A DNA stretch of 64,000 bases from Bartonella vinsonii subsp. arupensis OK-94-513 (GCF_000278235.1 NZ_JH725037.1:1038467-1102466); one strand, 5' to 3'; counted from the stretch's first letter, positions 28,216 to 38,017 are shown. The notes: generated from the sequence alone by a model not told the origin. Numbers and translations are program-made.

Positions 28216-30534
28216 ATGTCTATAGAACGAAAGAGTAATTTCAGTTCACAAAAAGTTGAACTTGATAGTGCCGCACTTTTTTATCACCAGCATCCAAAAC
28301 CCGGAAAGTTGGAAATACAAGCAACAACACCTCTTGATAATCAGCGTGACCTAGCTCTTGCTTATTCTCCAGGTGTCGCTGCGCCATGTCTTGCAATTCA
28401 TAAAGATCCAAATCTTGCTGCGCAATATACCTCTCGTTCTAATTTAGTTGCTGTTATATCAAATGGAACTGCTGTTCTTGGACTAGGGAATATTGGTCCC
28501 CTCGCCTCAAAACCAGTTATGGAAGGAAAAGCTGTTTTATTTAAAAAATTTGCGAATATTGATGTTTTTGATATTGAAATTGATGCACCCAATATTGAGC
28601 AAATGGTAGGAACTGTATCTGCCTTAGAACCTACATTTGGTGGTATTAATCTTGAAGATATTAAGGCGCCTGAATGTTTTGAAATCGAAGAAAGACTTCG
28701 CTCTCGAATGAATATTCCAGTTTTCCATGATGACCAACATGGAACTGCTATTATTGTTTCTGCAGCCGTATTAAATGCCTTAAATCTTTCTGGAAAAAAA
28801 ATTGAAAACGCCAAAATAGTTACCTCAGGTGCGGGTGCCGCCGCTCTAGCTTGTATTAACCTTTTGGTGCGCCTTGGAGCAAAAGTTGAAAATATTTGGC
28901 TTAGCGACTTAGAGGGGGTTGTTTATAAAGGCCGTAAAACCCTTATGGATCGCTGGAAAATCAATTATGCACAAGAAACTGACGCACGGACTTTATCCGA
29001 AATTATTGATAATGCAGATGTTTTTCTAGGCGTTTCAGCAGGGGGTGTTTTAAAACCTGAATATCTGAAAAAAATGGCTTCAAATCCATTAATTTTAGCA
29101 CTCGCTAACCCAACACCAGAAATTATGCCAGAAGAAGCACATTCCGTGCGGCCAGATGCAATGATTTGCACAGGACGCTCTGATTATCCCAATCAGGTCA
29201 ATAATGTTCTTTGTTTTCCCTATATTTTCCGTGGTGCATTAGATGTTGGTGCTACTGCAATTAATGAAGAAATGAAAATGGCCGCAGTTCATGCGATTGC
29301 AGCTCTTGCACGCGAAGAAACTTCCGATATTGCAGCACGTGCATATTCCAAAAAACCGCCCAGTTTTGGTCCAGACTATCTAATCCCCTCTCCCTTTGAT
29401 CCACGTTTAATACTACGCATTGCTCCTGCTGTTGCTAAAGCAGCAATGAAAACTGGCGTTGCCATTCGTCCCATCGAAGATATGGAAGCCTATCATGATA
29501 TTCTTAACCGATTTGTATTCCGTTCTGGTTTAATGATGAAGCCTGTTTTTGCAGCTGCAAAAACAGCAAAGCGCAAGCGTGTCATTTATGCGAATGGTGA
29601 AGATGAACGCGTACTTCGTGCAGCACAAATTGTTCTTGAAGAACAAACTGCAATACCTATCCTTATTGGCCGTCCCCATGTCGTAGAAGCAAGACTAAAG
29701 CGCTTTGGTTTAAGAATTCGTCCCAGCATAGATTTTGAACTTATAAATCCAGAAGATGATCCACGTTTTCGTGATTATGTTAATTTATTTCTTCGTTACA
29801 CAGGAAGACGTGGAGTTTCACCCGATGTAGCAAAAACAATTGTAAGAACATCAACAACGGCCATTGCAACCCTCGCCGTAATGCGTGAAGAAGCTGATGC
29901 AATGATTTGCGGTTTAGAAGGGCGTTTTGAACGTCATCTTGAATTAATTGAACAAGTCATTGGACTTGATTCAAATGTTCGTCATTTTTCTGCTGTGAGT
30001 TTGCTTATTTCTCCACGTCGTACTCTTTTTCTAACAGATACTTACGTCAATGAAGATCCTTCTGCAGAAGAAATAGCAGAAATGACAGTACTGGCAGCAC
30101 AAGAAATTGAAGCGTTTGGTATAACTCCAAAAGCAGCATTATTATCACACTCAAACTTTGGCTCAAAAAATACAGAAAGTGCGCGTAAAATGCGTCGTGC
30201 AACCGAAATTCTTGCTAAACTGTATCCAAATTTAGAAGCTGATGGAGAAATGCATGGTGATGCAGCACTTTCTAAAGTTTTTCGTGATCGTGTTTTTCCT
30301 GATTCACGCCTCAAAGGCGAAGCTAATTTGCTCGTCTTTCCAACACTTGATGCAGCAAATATAACACTCAATCTCGTAAAAAATCTTACCAATGCACTTC
30401 ATGTCGGGCCTATTTTAATCGGAGCCTCACGTCCTGTACATATCCTGACACCTTCAGTTACTTCACGAGGAGTAGTTAATATGACAGCTCTTGCAGTCCT
30501 CGCAGCCAATAGGAAAAAATCCATAATAAGATAA
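28216..30534 (+). CDS. maeB: NADP-type malic enzyme with phosphotransacetylase-like C-terminal domain
   Basis: The enzyme decarboxylates malate to pyruvate. The 772-residue product has an N-terminal malic enzyme part (about 20-430). It contains LALAYSPGVAAPC, the VFHDDQHGTAI metal-binding motif and the Rossmann segment TSGAGAAALACI. A C-terminal domain resembles phosphate acetyltransferase (about 440-770) and acts as a regulatory, acetyl-CoA-responsive part in relatives. I start at ATG 28216 (MSIERKSNF); a TTG at 28201 is possible. It precedes the lipid A operon on the same strand but has its own intergenic region downstream (about 185 nt). Confidence 0.95.
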   Translation: MSIERKSNFSSQKVELDSAALFYHQHPKPGKLEIQATTPLDNQRDLALAYSPGVAAPCLAIHKDPNLAAQYTSRSNLVAVISNGTAVLGLGNIGPLASKPVMEGKAVLFKKFANIDVFDIEIDAPNIEQMVGTVSALEPTFGGINLEDIKAPECFEIEERLRSRMNIPVFHDDQHGTAIIVSAAVLNALNLSGKKIENAKIVTSGAGAAALACINLLVRLGAKVENIWLSDLEGVVYKGRKTLMDRWKINYAQETDARTLSEIIDNADVFLGVSAGGVLKPEYLKKMASNPLILALANPTPEIMPEEAHSVRPDAMICTGRSDYPNQVNNVLCFPYIFRGALDVGATAINEEMKMAAVHAIAALAREETSDIAARAYSKKPPSFGPDYLIPSPFDPRLILRIAPAVAKAAMKTGVAIRPIEDMEAYHDILNRFVFRSGLMMKPVFAAAKTAKRKRVIYANGEDERVLRAAQIVLEEQTAIPILIGRPHVVEARLKRFGLRIRPSIDFELINPEDDPRFRDYVNLFLRYTGRRGVSPDVAKTIVRTSTTAIATLAVMREEADAMICGLEGRFERHLELIEQVIGLDSNVRHFSAVSLLISPRRTLFLTDTYVNEDPSAEEIAEMTVLAAQEIEAFGITPKAALLSHSNFGSKNTESARKMRRATEILAKLYPNLEADGEMHGDAALSKVFRDRVFPDSRLKGEANLLVFPTLDAANITLNLVKNLTNALHVGPILIGASRPVHILTPSVTSRGVVNMTALAVLAANRKKSIIR

Positions 30535-30719
30535 ATAAAAATAAGTAAACTCAAAATAAATTTTTACAGCCGTTAAGTATATCACTTCATGCACTGCAAA
30601 TTTATTTGCTCTATAGAAAGATAATTATATTCTAAGTCTTTTTTTTAAAGGAAAAAAAGGCTAAAAGAAGAGCACTAGACATATTTAAATTTATCAACTC
30701 TATAATAAGGAATGGTACA

Positions 30720-31004
30720 TTGTCCTCTACGTTTGATAAAGTTGCTGACATTATCGCAGAAATCAGTGAAATTGATCGCAACACAATCACACCTGAAAGC
30801 CATACAATTGATGATTTGGGAATCGATAGCCTTGATTTTCTTGATATTGTTTTCGCTATTGATAAAGCTTTTGGCATTAAAGTTCCACTAGAGCAGTGGA
30901 CACAGGAAGTCAACGAAGGTGCAATTGCTACTGAAGAATATTTTGTTCTAAAAAATCTTTGTGCAAAAATTGATGAGCTTGTCGCCATAAAACAGGCGGA
31001 ATAA
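30720..31004 (+). CDS. acpXL: acyl carrier protein AcpXL for very-long-chain fatty acids
   Basis: AcpXL carries the 26- to 28-carbon hydroxylated acyl chain that LpxXL attaches to lipid A. The 94-residue protein has the phosphopantetheine site [12 protein letters not shown] with Ser37. It also has the long C-terminal extension that separates AcpXL from the roughly 78-residue AcpP. The start is TTG 30720: no ATG or GTG is in frame upstream nearby, and AAGG lies about 10 nt before it. It leads a tight operon with the two ketosynthases, the dehydrogenase and lpxXL. Confidence 0.95.
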   Translation: MSSTFDKVADIIAEISEIDRNTITPESHTIDDLGIDSLDFLDIVFAIDKAFGIKVPLEQWTQEVNEGAIATEEYFVLKNLCAKIDELVAIKQAE

Positions 31005-31014
31005 TTTTTTTACC

Positions 31015-32190
31015 ATGCATGATCACGCTGTTTTCATTACTGGTATAGGACTCATAAGCTCTCTTGGTGAAGGCGTTAGTCATCATTGGGATCTCTTGAA
31101 TAATCCCACAGTTACACCAAATCTTGATTGTACAACTTTTCTACCCTACACTGTCCATAAATTGCCCGAAATTGATTGGAGTTTACAAATTCCCAAAAAA
31201 AGTGATCAACGGCAAATGGGCACGTGGCAACGCCTTGGTACCTATGCAGCAGGCCTTGCTCTTGATGATGCAGGCATGAAAAACAATGAACAGTTAACAT
31301 CAACAATGGATATGATTGTCGCAGCAAGTGGAGGAGAACGCGATATTCTCGTTGATACACAAATTCTTTCTAAAGCACGTACAGCAGCTGATCCCGCTTC
31401 CATGTTAAATTCGGTCCTTTCGACTGAACTTCGTCCCACTTTATTTTTGGCACAACTGTCAAATCTTTTGGCTGGCAATATTTCAATTGTTCATAAAGTT
31501 ACCGGCTCTTCTCGCACCTTTATGGGAGAAGAAGGGTGTGGACTTTCTGCACTTCAAATTGCTGCAGCCCGTATACGATCAGGACAAAGCACACATGCAC
31601 TGGTGGGAGGCTCCTATAATGCGCAGGGTTATGATATGTTGTTGGCCCATGAACTTGGAAATCTCTTAACGCGAGGTGGATGGACACCAGTGTGGGAACG
31701 TAAAAATTATCCTGGTGGCGGTGTTATAACTGGTTCTGGTGGTGTCTTTCTAGTTCTTGAAAGTGAAGAACATGCAAAAAAACGTAATGCACGTGCCTAT
31801 GCTGAAATTAAACAGATCATCACAGATCAAACAGATAGAACAAAAATCTCACTTCAAGAAACAATTGTATCAATGTTGAAAACAATCAAAGCAAAATCTG
31901 CTTTAGCTATTTCTGCTGCTTCAGGGTTTCATGAGGTAACAGAAGCAGAACAAAATGCTCTTGAAGCTTCTGATATTTTTTACCGCGGAATTACAACATT
32001 ATTTGGTTATATGCGGGAAGCGCAATTTCCTTTAGCACTTGCACTTGCTGCACTTGCTATTGAAAAAAAACACAGTTTTTCAGCATTAAGTGCTCATGAA
32101 AAGCCTTTTCTAAAAGAAGTACGTGAAGCATTTGTTACGACCATTGGTATAAAAAGAGCTGAAGGTGTAGTCCGCCTAACTGCTGTCTGA
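31015..32190 (+). CDS. ketosynthase-like protein FabF2XL, active-site cysteine absent
   Basis: The 391-residue protein has the beta-ketoacyl-ACP synthase fold and the place of FabF2XL in the acpXL operon. Aligning its LQIAAARIRSG helix with the partner at 32205 puts Glu173 (GEEGCG) where the nucleophilic cysteine should be. The NAHGT histidine motif and the NSFGFGGxN motif are also missing. This is the pattern of a chain-length factor, which pairs with an active ketosynthase and shapes the pocket. It starts 10 nt after acpXL; no dehydratase gene lies between. Non-catalytic function is inferred. Confidence 0.88.
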   Translation: MHDHAVFITGIGLISSLGEGVSHHWDLLNNPTVTPNLDCTTFLPYTVHKLPEIDWSLQIPKKSDQRQMGTWQRLGTYAAGLALDDAGMKNNEQLTSTMDMIVAASGGERDILVDTQILSKARTAADPASMLNSVLSTELRPTLFLAQLSNLLAGNISIVHKVTGSSRTFMGEEGCGLSALQIAAARIRSGQSTHALVGGSYNAQGYDMLLAHELGNLLTRGGWTPVWERKNYPGGGVITGSGGVFLVLESEEHAKKRNARAYAEIKQIITDQTDRTKISLQETIVSMLKTIKAKSALAISAASGFHEVTEAEQNALEASDIFYRGITTLFGYMREAQFPLALALAALAIEKKHSFSALSAHEKPFLKEVREAFVTTIGIKRAEGVVRLTAV

Positions 32191-32204
32191 GGGAGATTTC
32201 CGTA

Positions 32205-33479
32205 GTGAAATATAATGATCATTTTGGGCGTCCACTTGTCGCAATTACTGGAGCAGGAGTTGTGACATCACTGGGAAAAGGGAAAAATGAAAATTGGCAG
32301 AAATTAATAAACGGTGTTAGCGGCATTCATAAAATCACACGCTTTCCTGTGGAAGAATTAAATACACGTATCGCTGGAACAGTTGATTTTCTCAAAGAAA
32401 GCTCGCTTGGTGCTTCGGCTCTTTCTGAAAAACTTGCAGATCTTGCAGCAGAAGAAGCTTTAGCACAAGCAGCTCTTGATAAAACGAATTTTAATGGACC
32501 TCTCTTTTTAGCAGCTCCTCCTGTTGAGCTGGAATGGACAGCACGTTTTACTCTTGATCAAAAGGAGATATGTATTGGTGAGCCCTCCTATGCACGTCTT
32601 CTTGAAATCTGCTGCCATAATCTTCACGAAACATTCTTTGAAAGCACACAATTTGGAGCAATTGCAGCAAATCTTCAAAAAAAATTTGGGACAAAAGGAC
32701 TTCCAATTACACTTTCAACCGCTTGCGCATCTGGTGCAACAGCAATTCAATTAGGTGTTGAAGCTATTCGACGAGGAGAAACAAATCGTGCACTCACAAT
32801 TGCTACAGATGGTTCCGTTTCGGCAGAATCTCTAATTCGCTTTTCGTTATTATCTGCTCTTTCAACCCATAATGATCCTGCAGAAAAAGCGGCAAAACCC
32901 TTTAGCCGTGATAGAGATGGTTTTGTTATGGCAGAAGGATCAGGTGCTCTTGTTCTCGAATCTCTCAAGAGCGCATTAGATCGTAATGCTATAGTTTTAG
33001 GAATTTTGGCTGGCTGTGGTGAAACAGCCGATGATTTTCACCGCACACGTTCAAAGCCCGATGCATCCCCAGCAATTGAATCCGTTCGCAAAGCCTTAAA
33101 TGATGCAAAAATAACCATCAATGAAATTGACTACATTAATGCACATGGAACCTCAACACCTGAAAATGAAAAAATGGAATATCTCGCATTATCAACCGTC
33201 TTCGGTAATGTTTTAAAAAATATTCCCGTTTCTTCTAATAAATCAATGATTGGACACACATTAACTGCTGCTGGCGCAATCGAAGCTGTTTTTTCGCTTT
33301 TAACTATTCAATCGGGGATACTTCCACCTACAATCAATTATGATGATCCTGATCCTGCTATCCCTTTAGACGTTGTTCCTAACTATAGCCGTAAAGCACA
33401 TGTCAATGCGGTTTTATCAAACTCATTTGGATTTGGAGGTCAAAATACAAGTCTTGTTATCACTTCATATAAAAGATAA
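32205..33479 (+). CDS. active beta-ketoacyl-ACP synthase FabF1XL
   Basis: The 424-residue KAS II-type enzyme has every catalytic residue: Cys174 (STACASG), His314 (NAHGTSTPE), Lys346 and His351 (NKSMIGHTLTAAG), and the closing NSFGFGGQN loop. It should extend the acyl chain on AcpXL, probably as a heterodimer with the preceding cysteine-less homologue. The start is GTG 32205 with GGGAG 11 nt upstream. It lies 14 nt downstream of the first ketosynthase gene. Confidence 0.93.
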   Translation: MKYNDHFGRPLVAITGAGVVTSLGKGKNENWQKLINGVSGIHKITRFPVEELNTRIAGTVDFLKESSLGASALSEKLADLAAEEALAQAALDKTNFNGPLFLAAPPVELEWTARFTLDQKEICIGEPSYARLLEICCHNLHETFFESTQFGAIAANLQKKFGTKGLPITLSTACASGATAIQLGVEAIRRGETNRALTIATDGSVSAESLIRFSLLSALSTHNDPAEKAAKPFSRDRDGFVMAEGSGALVLESLKSALDRNAIVLGILAGCGETADDFHRTRSKPDASPAIESVRKALNDAKITINEIDYINAHGTSTPENEKMEYLALSTVFGNVLKNIPVSSNKSMIGHTLTAAGAIEAVFSLLTIQSGILPPTINYDDPDPAIPLDVVPNYSRKAHVNAVLSNSFGFGGQNTSLVITSYKR

Positions 33480-33546
33480 TCCTTTTAATATTGATCAAAC
33501 TTTGTAACCTTTAACTTAACGGCCATATACATTAAGGGGGATGATA

Positions 33547-34575
33547 ATGCGTGCTCTGCAACTATTAAATGACCGCCAACTTAAAATCACGGATATTGCC
33601 ACACCACCACCACCTAATCCTGATGAAGTAACGGTACGTATAAAAGCCGTCGCTCTCAATCATATTGATGTATGGGGCTGGCGTGGTATGGCCTTTGCTA
33701 AAAGAAAAATGCCACTCATCATTGGCGCAGAAGCTTCCGGTGAAGTGGCACAATTAGGGAGTCATGTTAAAAATTTACATCTCGGACAAATTGTTTCCAT
33801 TTACGGTGCGCAAACCTGCGGAATATGCCAAGCTTGTCGTGAAGGTCGTGATAATCTCTGCAGTCAAGTAAAAGGCGTCTACGGTTTTCACCTTGATGGA
33901 TTTGCCTGTGAACTTGTCAATTTACCAGCACGCCTCTTGGTCCCTGCTCCACCAGAATGTGATGAACTGCAAGCAGCTGTTGCTCCCATTACTTTCGGCA
34001 CTGTAGAACATATGCTTTTTGATAATGCAAAACTACAAGCAGGAGAAACAATACTGATACAGGCAGGTGGTTCTGGTATAGGTTCAGCAGCCATTCAACT
34101 CGCAAAACATGTGGGATGCACAGTTATCACAACTGTAGGTTCAGATGAAAAAATTGAAAGAGCACAATCTCTTGGAGCAGATCATGTTATTAATTACCGA
34201 AAAGACCGGTTTGAAGGCGTTGTCCGCAAATTAACGCAAAAAAAAGGTGTTGATGTTGTCTTTGAGCACGTAGGAGCCGACACATGGAGTGGTTCTCTGT
34301 TGTGTATGAAACGAGGAGCACGCTTAGTAACTTGTGGTTCAACTTCTGGAGTGACAGCCCCCTTAAATCTTATGCAGTTATTCCAACAACAACTTAAGAT
34401 ATTCGGTTCATTTGGCTGTCGTATAGAAAATATGCAAAACGCCATGTGGAAAATGGCAAAAGGTTTTGTTCATCCTGTCATTGATACAATTGTTGGATTT
34501 GATGAAATTGATACAGCTTTAAAACGCATGGAAAGCCGTGACATTTTCGGTAAAATTATTCTTAAAATCGATTAA
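33547..34575 (+). CDS. zinc-binding alcohol dehydrogenase/enoyl reductase-like protein of the acpXL operon
   Basis: The 342-residue MDR-family protein has a GroES-like N-terminal half and a structural zinc lobe with CGICQACREGRDNLC. The NADP-binding Rossmann part carries GGSGIGSAAIQLAKHVG. In rhizobial acpXL operons this gene (adh2XL) stands before lpxXL and is thought to act in very-long-chain acyl synthesis, perhaps as the enoyl reductase. I start at ATG 33547, because GGGGG ends at 33540 directly before an in-frame ATG at 33541, leaving that one no spacing. The next gene begins 3 nt after the stop. Confidence 0.88.
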   Translation: MRALQLLNDRQLKITDIATPPPPNPDEVTVRIKAVALNHIDVWGWRGMAFAKRKMPLIIGAEASGEVAQLGSHVKNLHLGQIVSIYGAQTCGICQACREGRDNLCSQVKGVYGFHLDGFACELVNLPARLLVPAPPECDELQAAVAPITFGTVEHMLFDNAKLQAGETILIQAGGSGIGSAAIQLAKHVGCTVITTVGSDEKIERAQSLGADHVINYRKDRFEGVVRKLTQKKGVDVVFEHVGADTWSGSLLCMKRGARLVTCGSTSGVTAPLNLMQLFQQQLKIFGSFGCRIENMQNAMWKMAKGFVHPVIDTIVGFDEIDTALKRMESRDIFGKIILKID

Positions 34576-34578
34576 TTT

Positions 34579-35511
34579 ATGATGAAGTTTTATATTAAAA
34601 TTTTTATGTATCGTATTAAAATTATATCAAAAAAAATGTTTTATTTTTTATGGGGATATTTTCTCATTGGTTCTTTATTTATTTTAAAATATTTTCCTAC
34701 CAATATTGGATTTTTTTTCTTTTCTTGGTTAGCAAAGACATTTGGTCCTCTTGTCCATCGTCATCAAATCGCGCTGGAAAACCTTAAAGCTGCGTACCCA
34801 GAAAAAACAAAAGAAGAACTGCATGCTATTGCAATAGAAATGTGGGAGAATATAGGGTTGTTCCTGGCCGAATATATTTTTCTTGATAAAATTTTTGATT
34901 TTGATCCTCATGCGGACCAACCAGGTCTTATTGAAGTTAAAGGTGCTGAGATATTTCAGCGATTAAAAAATGAAAAAAAACCGCATATTTTTTTCACAGC
35001 GCATACCGGAAATTTTGAACTTCTTCCTATATGCGCCCAAAGTTTTGGTCTTAATGTTACAGTGCTTTTTCGTCCTCCCAATAATCCCTATATAGCAAAA
35101 CGAGTCCTTAAAGCCAGACAAACTTCTATGGGGCATCTCGTACCATCTAAAGCTGGGGCAGCTTGGGCTCTGGCAGCCAAGTTAGCAGAAGGTGAAAATG
35201 TTGGCATGCTCGTTGATCAAAAGTTTCGTCGAGGTGTTTTAGGAACATTTTTCAATAGGCCACTTAAAACAAATCCCTTAATTATAAAACTCGCGCGACA
35301 ATATGATTGTGATATCTATCCAGCACGCTGTATCCGGCTAGCTGGAGGGCGTCATCGTTTAGAGTTGTATGAATCTATAAAACTTCCACTTGATGAAAAA
35401 AATGAGATTGATATAGCTGCTTCCACACAAAAATTAAATGATATTGTCGAAAGTTGGGTACGTGAATATCCCGGACAATGGACGTGGTTACACAGACGTT
35501 GGGATAATTGA
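34579..35511 (+). CDS. lpxXL: lipid A very-long-chain acyltransferase LpxXL
   Basis: LpxXL transfers the 27-hydroxyoctacosanoate-type chain from AcpXL to lipid A at the inner membrane. The 310-residue protein has an N-terminal hydrophobic anchor (about residues 18-55), the catalytic HX4E motif HTGNFE and the acceptor-site segment MLVDQKFRRG. It closes the acpXL operon, 3 nt after the dehydrogenase gene. Family LpxL/HtrB is certain; the XL role comes from its operon. Confidence 0.93.
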   Translation: MMKFYIKIFMYRIKIISKKMFYFLWGYFLIGSLFILKYFPTNIGFFFFSWLAKTFGPLVHRHQIALENLKAAYPEKTKEELHAIAIEMWENIGLFLAEYIFLDKIFDFDPHADQPGLIEVKGAEIFQRLKNEKKPHIFFTAHTGNFELLPICAQSFGLNVTVLFRPPNNPYIAKRVLKARQTSMGHLVPSKAGAAWALAAKLAEGENVGMLVDQKFRRGVLGTFFNRPLKTNPLIIKLARQYDCDIYPARCIRLAGGRHRLELYESIKLPLDEKNEIDIAASTQKLNDIVESWVREYPGQWTWLHRRWDN

Positions 35512-35542
35512 CATATTCATAGCATTTATAGGAAAGGCATAA

Positions 35543-36364
35543 ATGAACGCGTCAAAAGAGATCAATGATCTTATCGCAATCGTTTCAGCATTACGAAACC
35601 GTGAGAGCGGATGTATTTGGAATATAAAACAAACATTTGAATCCCTCATCCCCTATATGCTTGAAGAAGTTTACGAAGTTATCGATGCCATTGAACAAAA
35701 AAACTGGACAAATCTTTGTGATGAACTCGGTGATCTTCTTTTACAAATTGTCTATCATGCTACAATTGCGCAAGAGGAAGGTAGTTTTTCTTTTGAGGAT
35801 GTTGTTTATGCAATTACCGCAAAAATGATTCGCCGCCATCCTCATGTTTTTGGAAATATAGAACAAAAAAAACGTGGTTTTGTACCGGAAGAATGGGAAA
35901 ATATAAAAAAAAGAGAACAGGCTGAGCAGAGAAAATGGTGCAAAGAAGCAAGCTTAAAAAACAATCCCACAACCAGTATTCTTGTAAAAGTAAAAAAAAT
36001 CCAGCCAGCAGACCAAGAAGCACTCGCTTTACAAAAAGCAGCTGCTAAAGTTGGTTTTGATTGGCATGAAAATCATGATTTTTTTGCAAAAATTGAAGAA
36101 GAATTTAACGAACTCAAAGAAGCCATTAAAGATCATAAAACATCAGATATAGAAGCAGAGTTCGGAGACCTTTATTTTACCTTGCTTAATCTTGCGCGCC
36201 ACTTGAATATTGATTCACAAAAAGCATTAAAAAAAACAAACACAAAATTTCGAAATCGTTTTACCTATATTGAAGAAAATCTCTCCACTCAATCAAAAAC
36301 ACTAGCGGATGTATCCTTAGAGGAAATGGAAGATCTTTGGAATAAAGCAAAAAGTGAGAAATAG
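35543..36364 (+). CDS. mazG: nucleoside triphosphate pyrophosphohydrolase MazG
   Basis: MazG hydrolyses NTPs and dNTPs to monophosphates and pyrophosphate, cleaning the pool and affecting (p)ppGpp. The 273-residue product has two MazG domains. Both carry the EExxE-12-ExxD helix pattern: LEEVYEVIDAIE with DELGDLLLQ, then EEFNELKEAIK with EFGDLYFTLL. It starts 31 nt after lpxXL and is probably cotranscribed. In other Rhizobiales mazG often follows hflX; here it has moved. Confidence 0.95.
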   Translation: MNASKEINDLIAIVSALRNRESGCIWNIKQTFESLIPYMLEEVYEVIDAIEQKNWTNLCDELGDLLLQIVYHATIAQEEGSFSFEDVVYAITAKMIRRHPHVFGNIEQKKRGFVPEEWENIKKREQAEQRKWCKEASLKNNPTTSILVKVKKIQPADQEALALQKAAAKVGFDWHENHDFFAKIEEEFNELKEAIKDHKTSDIEAEFGDLYFTLLNLARHLNIDSQKALKKTNTKFRNRFTYIEENLSTQSKTLADVSLEEMEDLWNKAKSEK

Positions 36365-36425
36365 GCAAAACATCAGATTTCACCACCCCCCGAAATCAAA
36401 AAATCACAAATTATTCAATAGAATC

Positions 36426-36797
36426 TTAATCTGTTTTGCTTGACTGATTTTGTGAGGCAGGACGAAGTTCTACTGATTCACCACATCCACATGCTGAAAC
36501 TTGATTAGGATTTTTAAAGACAAAACCGGAACGAAGTGTCGTTTCTTCGTAATCCACTTGTGTCCCTAATAAAAATAATACTGCATCATGTGCTATAAAA
36601 ACACGTGCGCCATTAACTTCAACAACATCTGCATCCACCCCCTCTTCCTTTACAAGAGTAATTGTATATTCCATCCCCGCACATCCGCCTTTCTTAATAC
36701 CAATAAGAATGCCCCGTGCATCTTTCGCATCCATAATCGCCTTAACACGATTTACTGCAGATTCCGTCAAATTTATTACCGAAAAACGGCTCATCAC
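36426..36797 (-). CDS. A-type iron-sulfur carrier (SufA/IscA-like)
   Basis: The 123-residue protein belongs to the HesB/IscA/ErpA family that carries Fe-S clusters to apoproteins. Its three cluster cysteines are visible in KKGGCAGMEY and SACGCGES. It is not next to a suf or isc operon in this window. The second codon is also ATG, so either may start the protein. It is convergent with mazG, 61 nt apart. Confidence 0.93.
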   Translation of the reverse strand: MMSRFSVINLTESAVNRVKAIMDAKDARGILIGIKKGGCAGMEYTITLVKEEGVDADVVEVNGARVFIAHDAVLFLLGTQVDYEETTLRSGFVFKNPNQVSACGCGESVELRPASQNQSSKTD

Positions 36798-37482
36798 TTA
36801 CTCTTTTCTTGCTTAACGAACATTTCGAAATGTGTTTTATTCATGATATTTTATTTGGTAGTTTAAAAATAAAACAACAAGATATATATTGAAATGTTTT
36901 GATCTTTTTTTAGCGAAATAAAATCTTCATATTCAATAACTTTAATTTGTGACTGTGCAATCCTAAAATTTCTCTTTCATTGTGCTTATGACATTATGCA
37001 AAAAAAGCCTTTTTACAAAAATCATAAACAAAGCAACTACAAATGCAAAAAATGCACTTAGCATTCTTATTCTGTTAAAAAAGAAAATATTTTCTAATGT
37101 CATGTATCTTTTCATATACTATAAAAATTTTCGCCTTTTTAGATAATTTCCGATAGACAAATAGAAACCTTTAAAAGGCACCATTTTTCATCACCATTTT
37201 TCCAGAAAAAATGAACAGACTTAGTAACACAAAGATCTTACCTTCTACTTTACAATCTGTATAAAATAATTAAATAAATATATGCGTAGGATTAACTCTA
37301 AAATCAACGAAACCAAAAGCTAAACAATCTTAATTATCGCTCTCAATGAATAAAGAAACATTGGAGCGAAAAGTTTTTATTCCCATAAGTTTTCTTTAAA
37401 AGTGCAAAAGCATTGTAGATTTTATTCTCTTTATTTTTCTCTTGCCTTTAAAGAAACAGTCGTTTAGTCGTTTTACACAGTT
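36798..37482. other. 685-nt non-coding region
   Basis: Very AT-rich and without a protein-like frame. The clearest structure is a near-perfect inverted repeat at 37338-37368 (CGCTCTCAATG with CATTGGAGCG, one bulge). GTTTTTAT follows, so it may be a terminator for an unannotated plus-strand transcript. The end of the region should hold the tRNA-Pro promoter. Confidence 0.45.
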
Positions 37483-37559
<77 letters not shown>

Positions 37560-37685
37560 TTTTTTTAGTTTGTCAGCTGTAGCTTCAGGTTTTATGTAGC
37601 TGTAGCTTGTCGGCGGGTTTTGTATAATTTGACAGCAAATTTTGTACCAATTTATTTTTTTTAAAGTTTTTTTAAGAGGGACCTC

Positions 37686-37715
37686 GAATGGTCTTCAAAG
37701 ACCTTTCAAAGGTCA
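37686..37715. repeat. overlapping inverted repeats downstream of tRNA-Pro
   Basis: GGTCTT-CA-AAGACC runs directly into GACCTTT-C-AAAGGTC, two alternative hairpins sharing the central GACC. The position between a tRNA and a methylase remnant may mark a recombination joint, or a terminator of the tRNA transcript. Confidence 0.55.
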
Positions 37716-37753
37716 TTTAAAACCCCTTTCATGAATCCTTTTCTCTTCTTCTT

Positions 37754-38017
37754 CTAAAAATCGCAAGTGGTAATGATCAGCTCTTTACCGGGAATCGCAT
37801 TATTTGAGGCGTTACAAGAATAAAGTATTTTTACCTCTTTTATCTTAAACTGACTAAAAGTTTTTCGGACTTTAAGTACATTATTGAGAGATAGGACAAA
37901 CTTTCCCTTTAATTGTGCAAGCAGTGTGGACATCGTCTGGTAATCCTCTAGCTTAAACAAATCTTTTCCGTAGTAATCCTCAATACCCCAAATACTAGAA
38001 AATCTGATTCCAGATAT
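37754..38017 (-). pseudogene. C-terminal remnant of a Dam-type (D12 class) DNA adenine methylase
   Basis: The minus-strand frame reads GIEDYYGKDLFKLEDYQ, then LAQLKGKFVLSLNN, VLKVRKTFSQFKIKEV and ends with GKELIITTCDF. This matches the C-terminal third of D12-class N6-adenine methylases (YYGKxLF...LKGKFxLSxND.PEVRExF). The catalytic DPPY region should come just before; it is disturbed by a frameshift near 38010 and the SAM-binding N-terminal part is absent. Stand-alone enzymes of this class are common in prophages, so this is probably phage debris beside tRNA-Pro. Confidence 0.7.
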
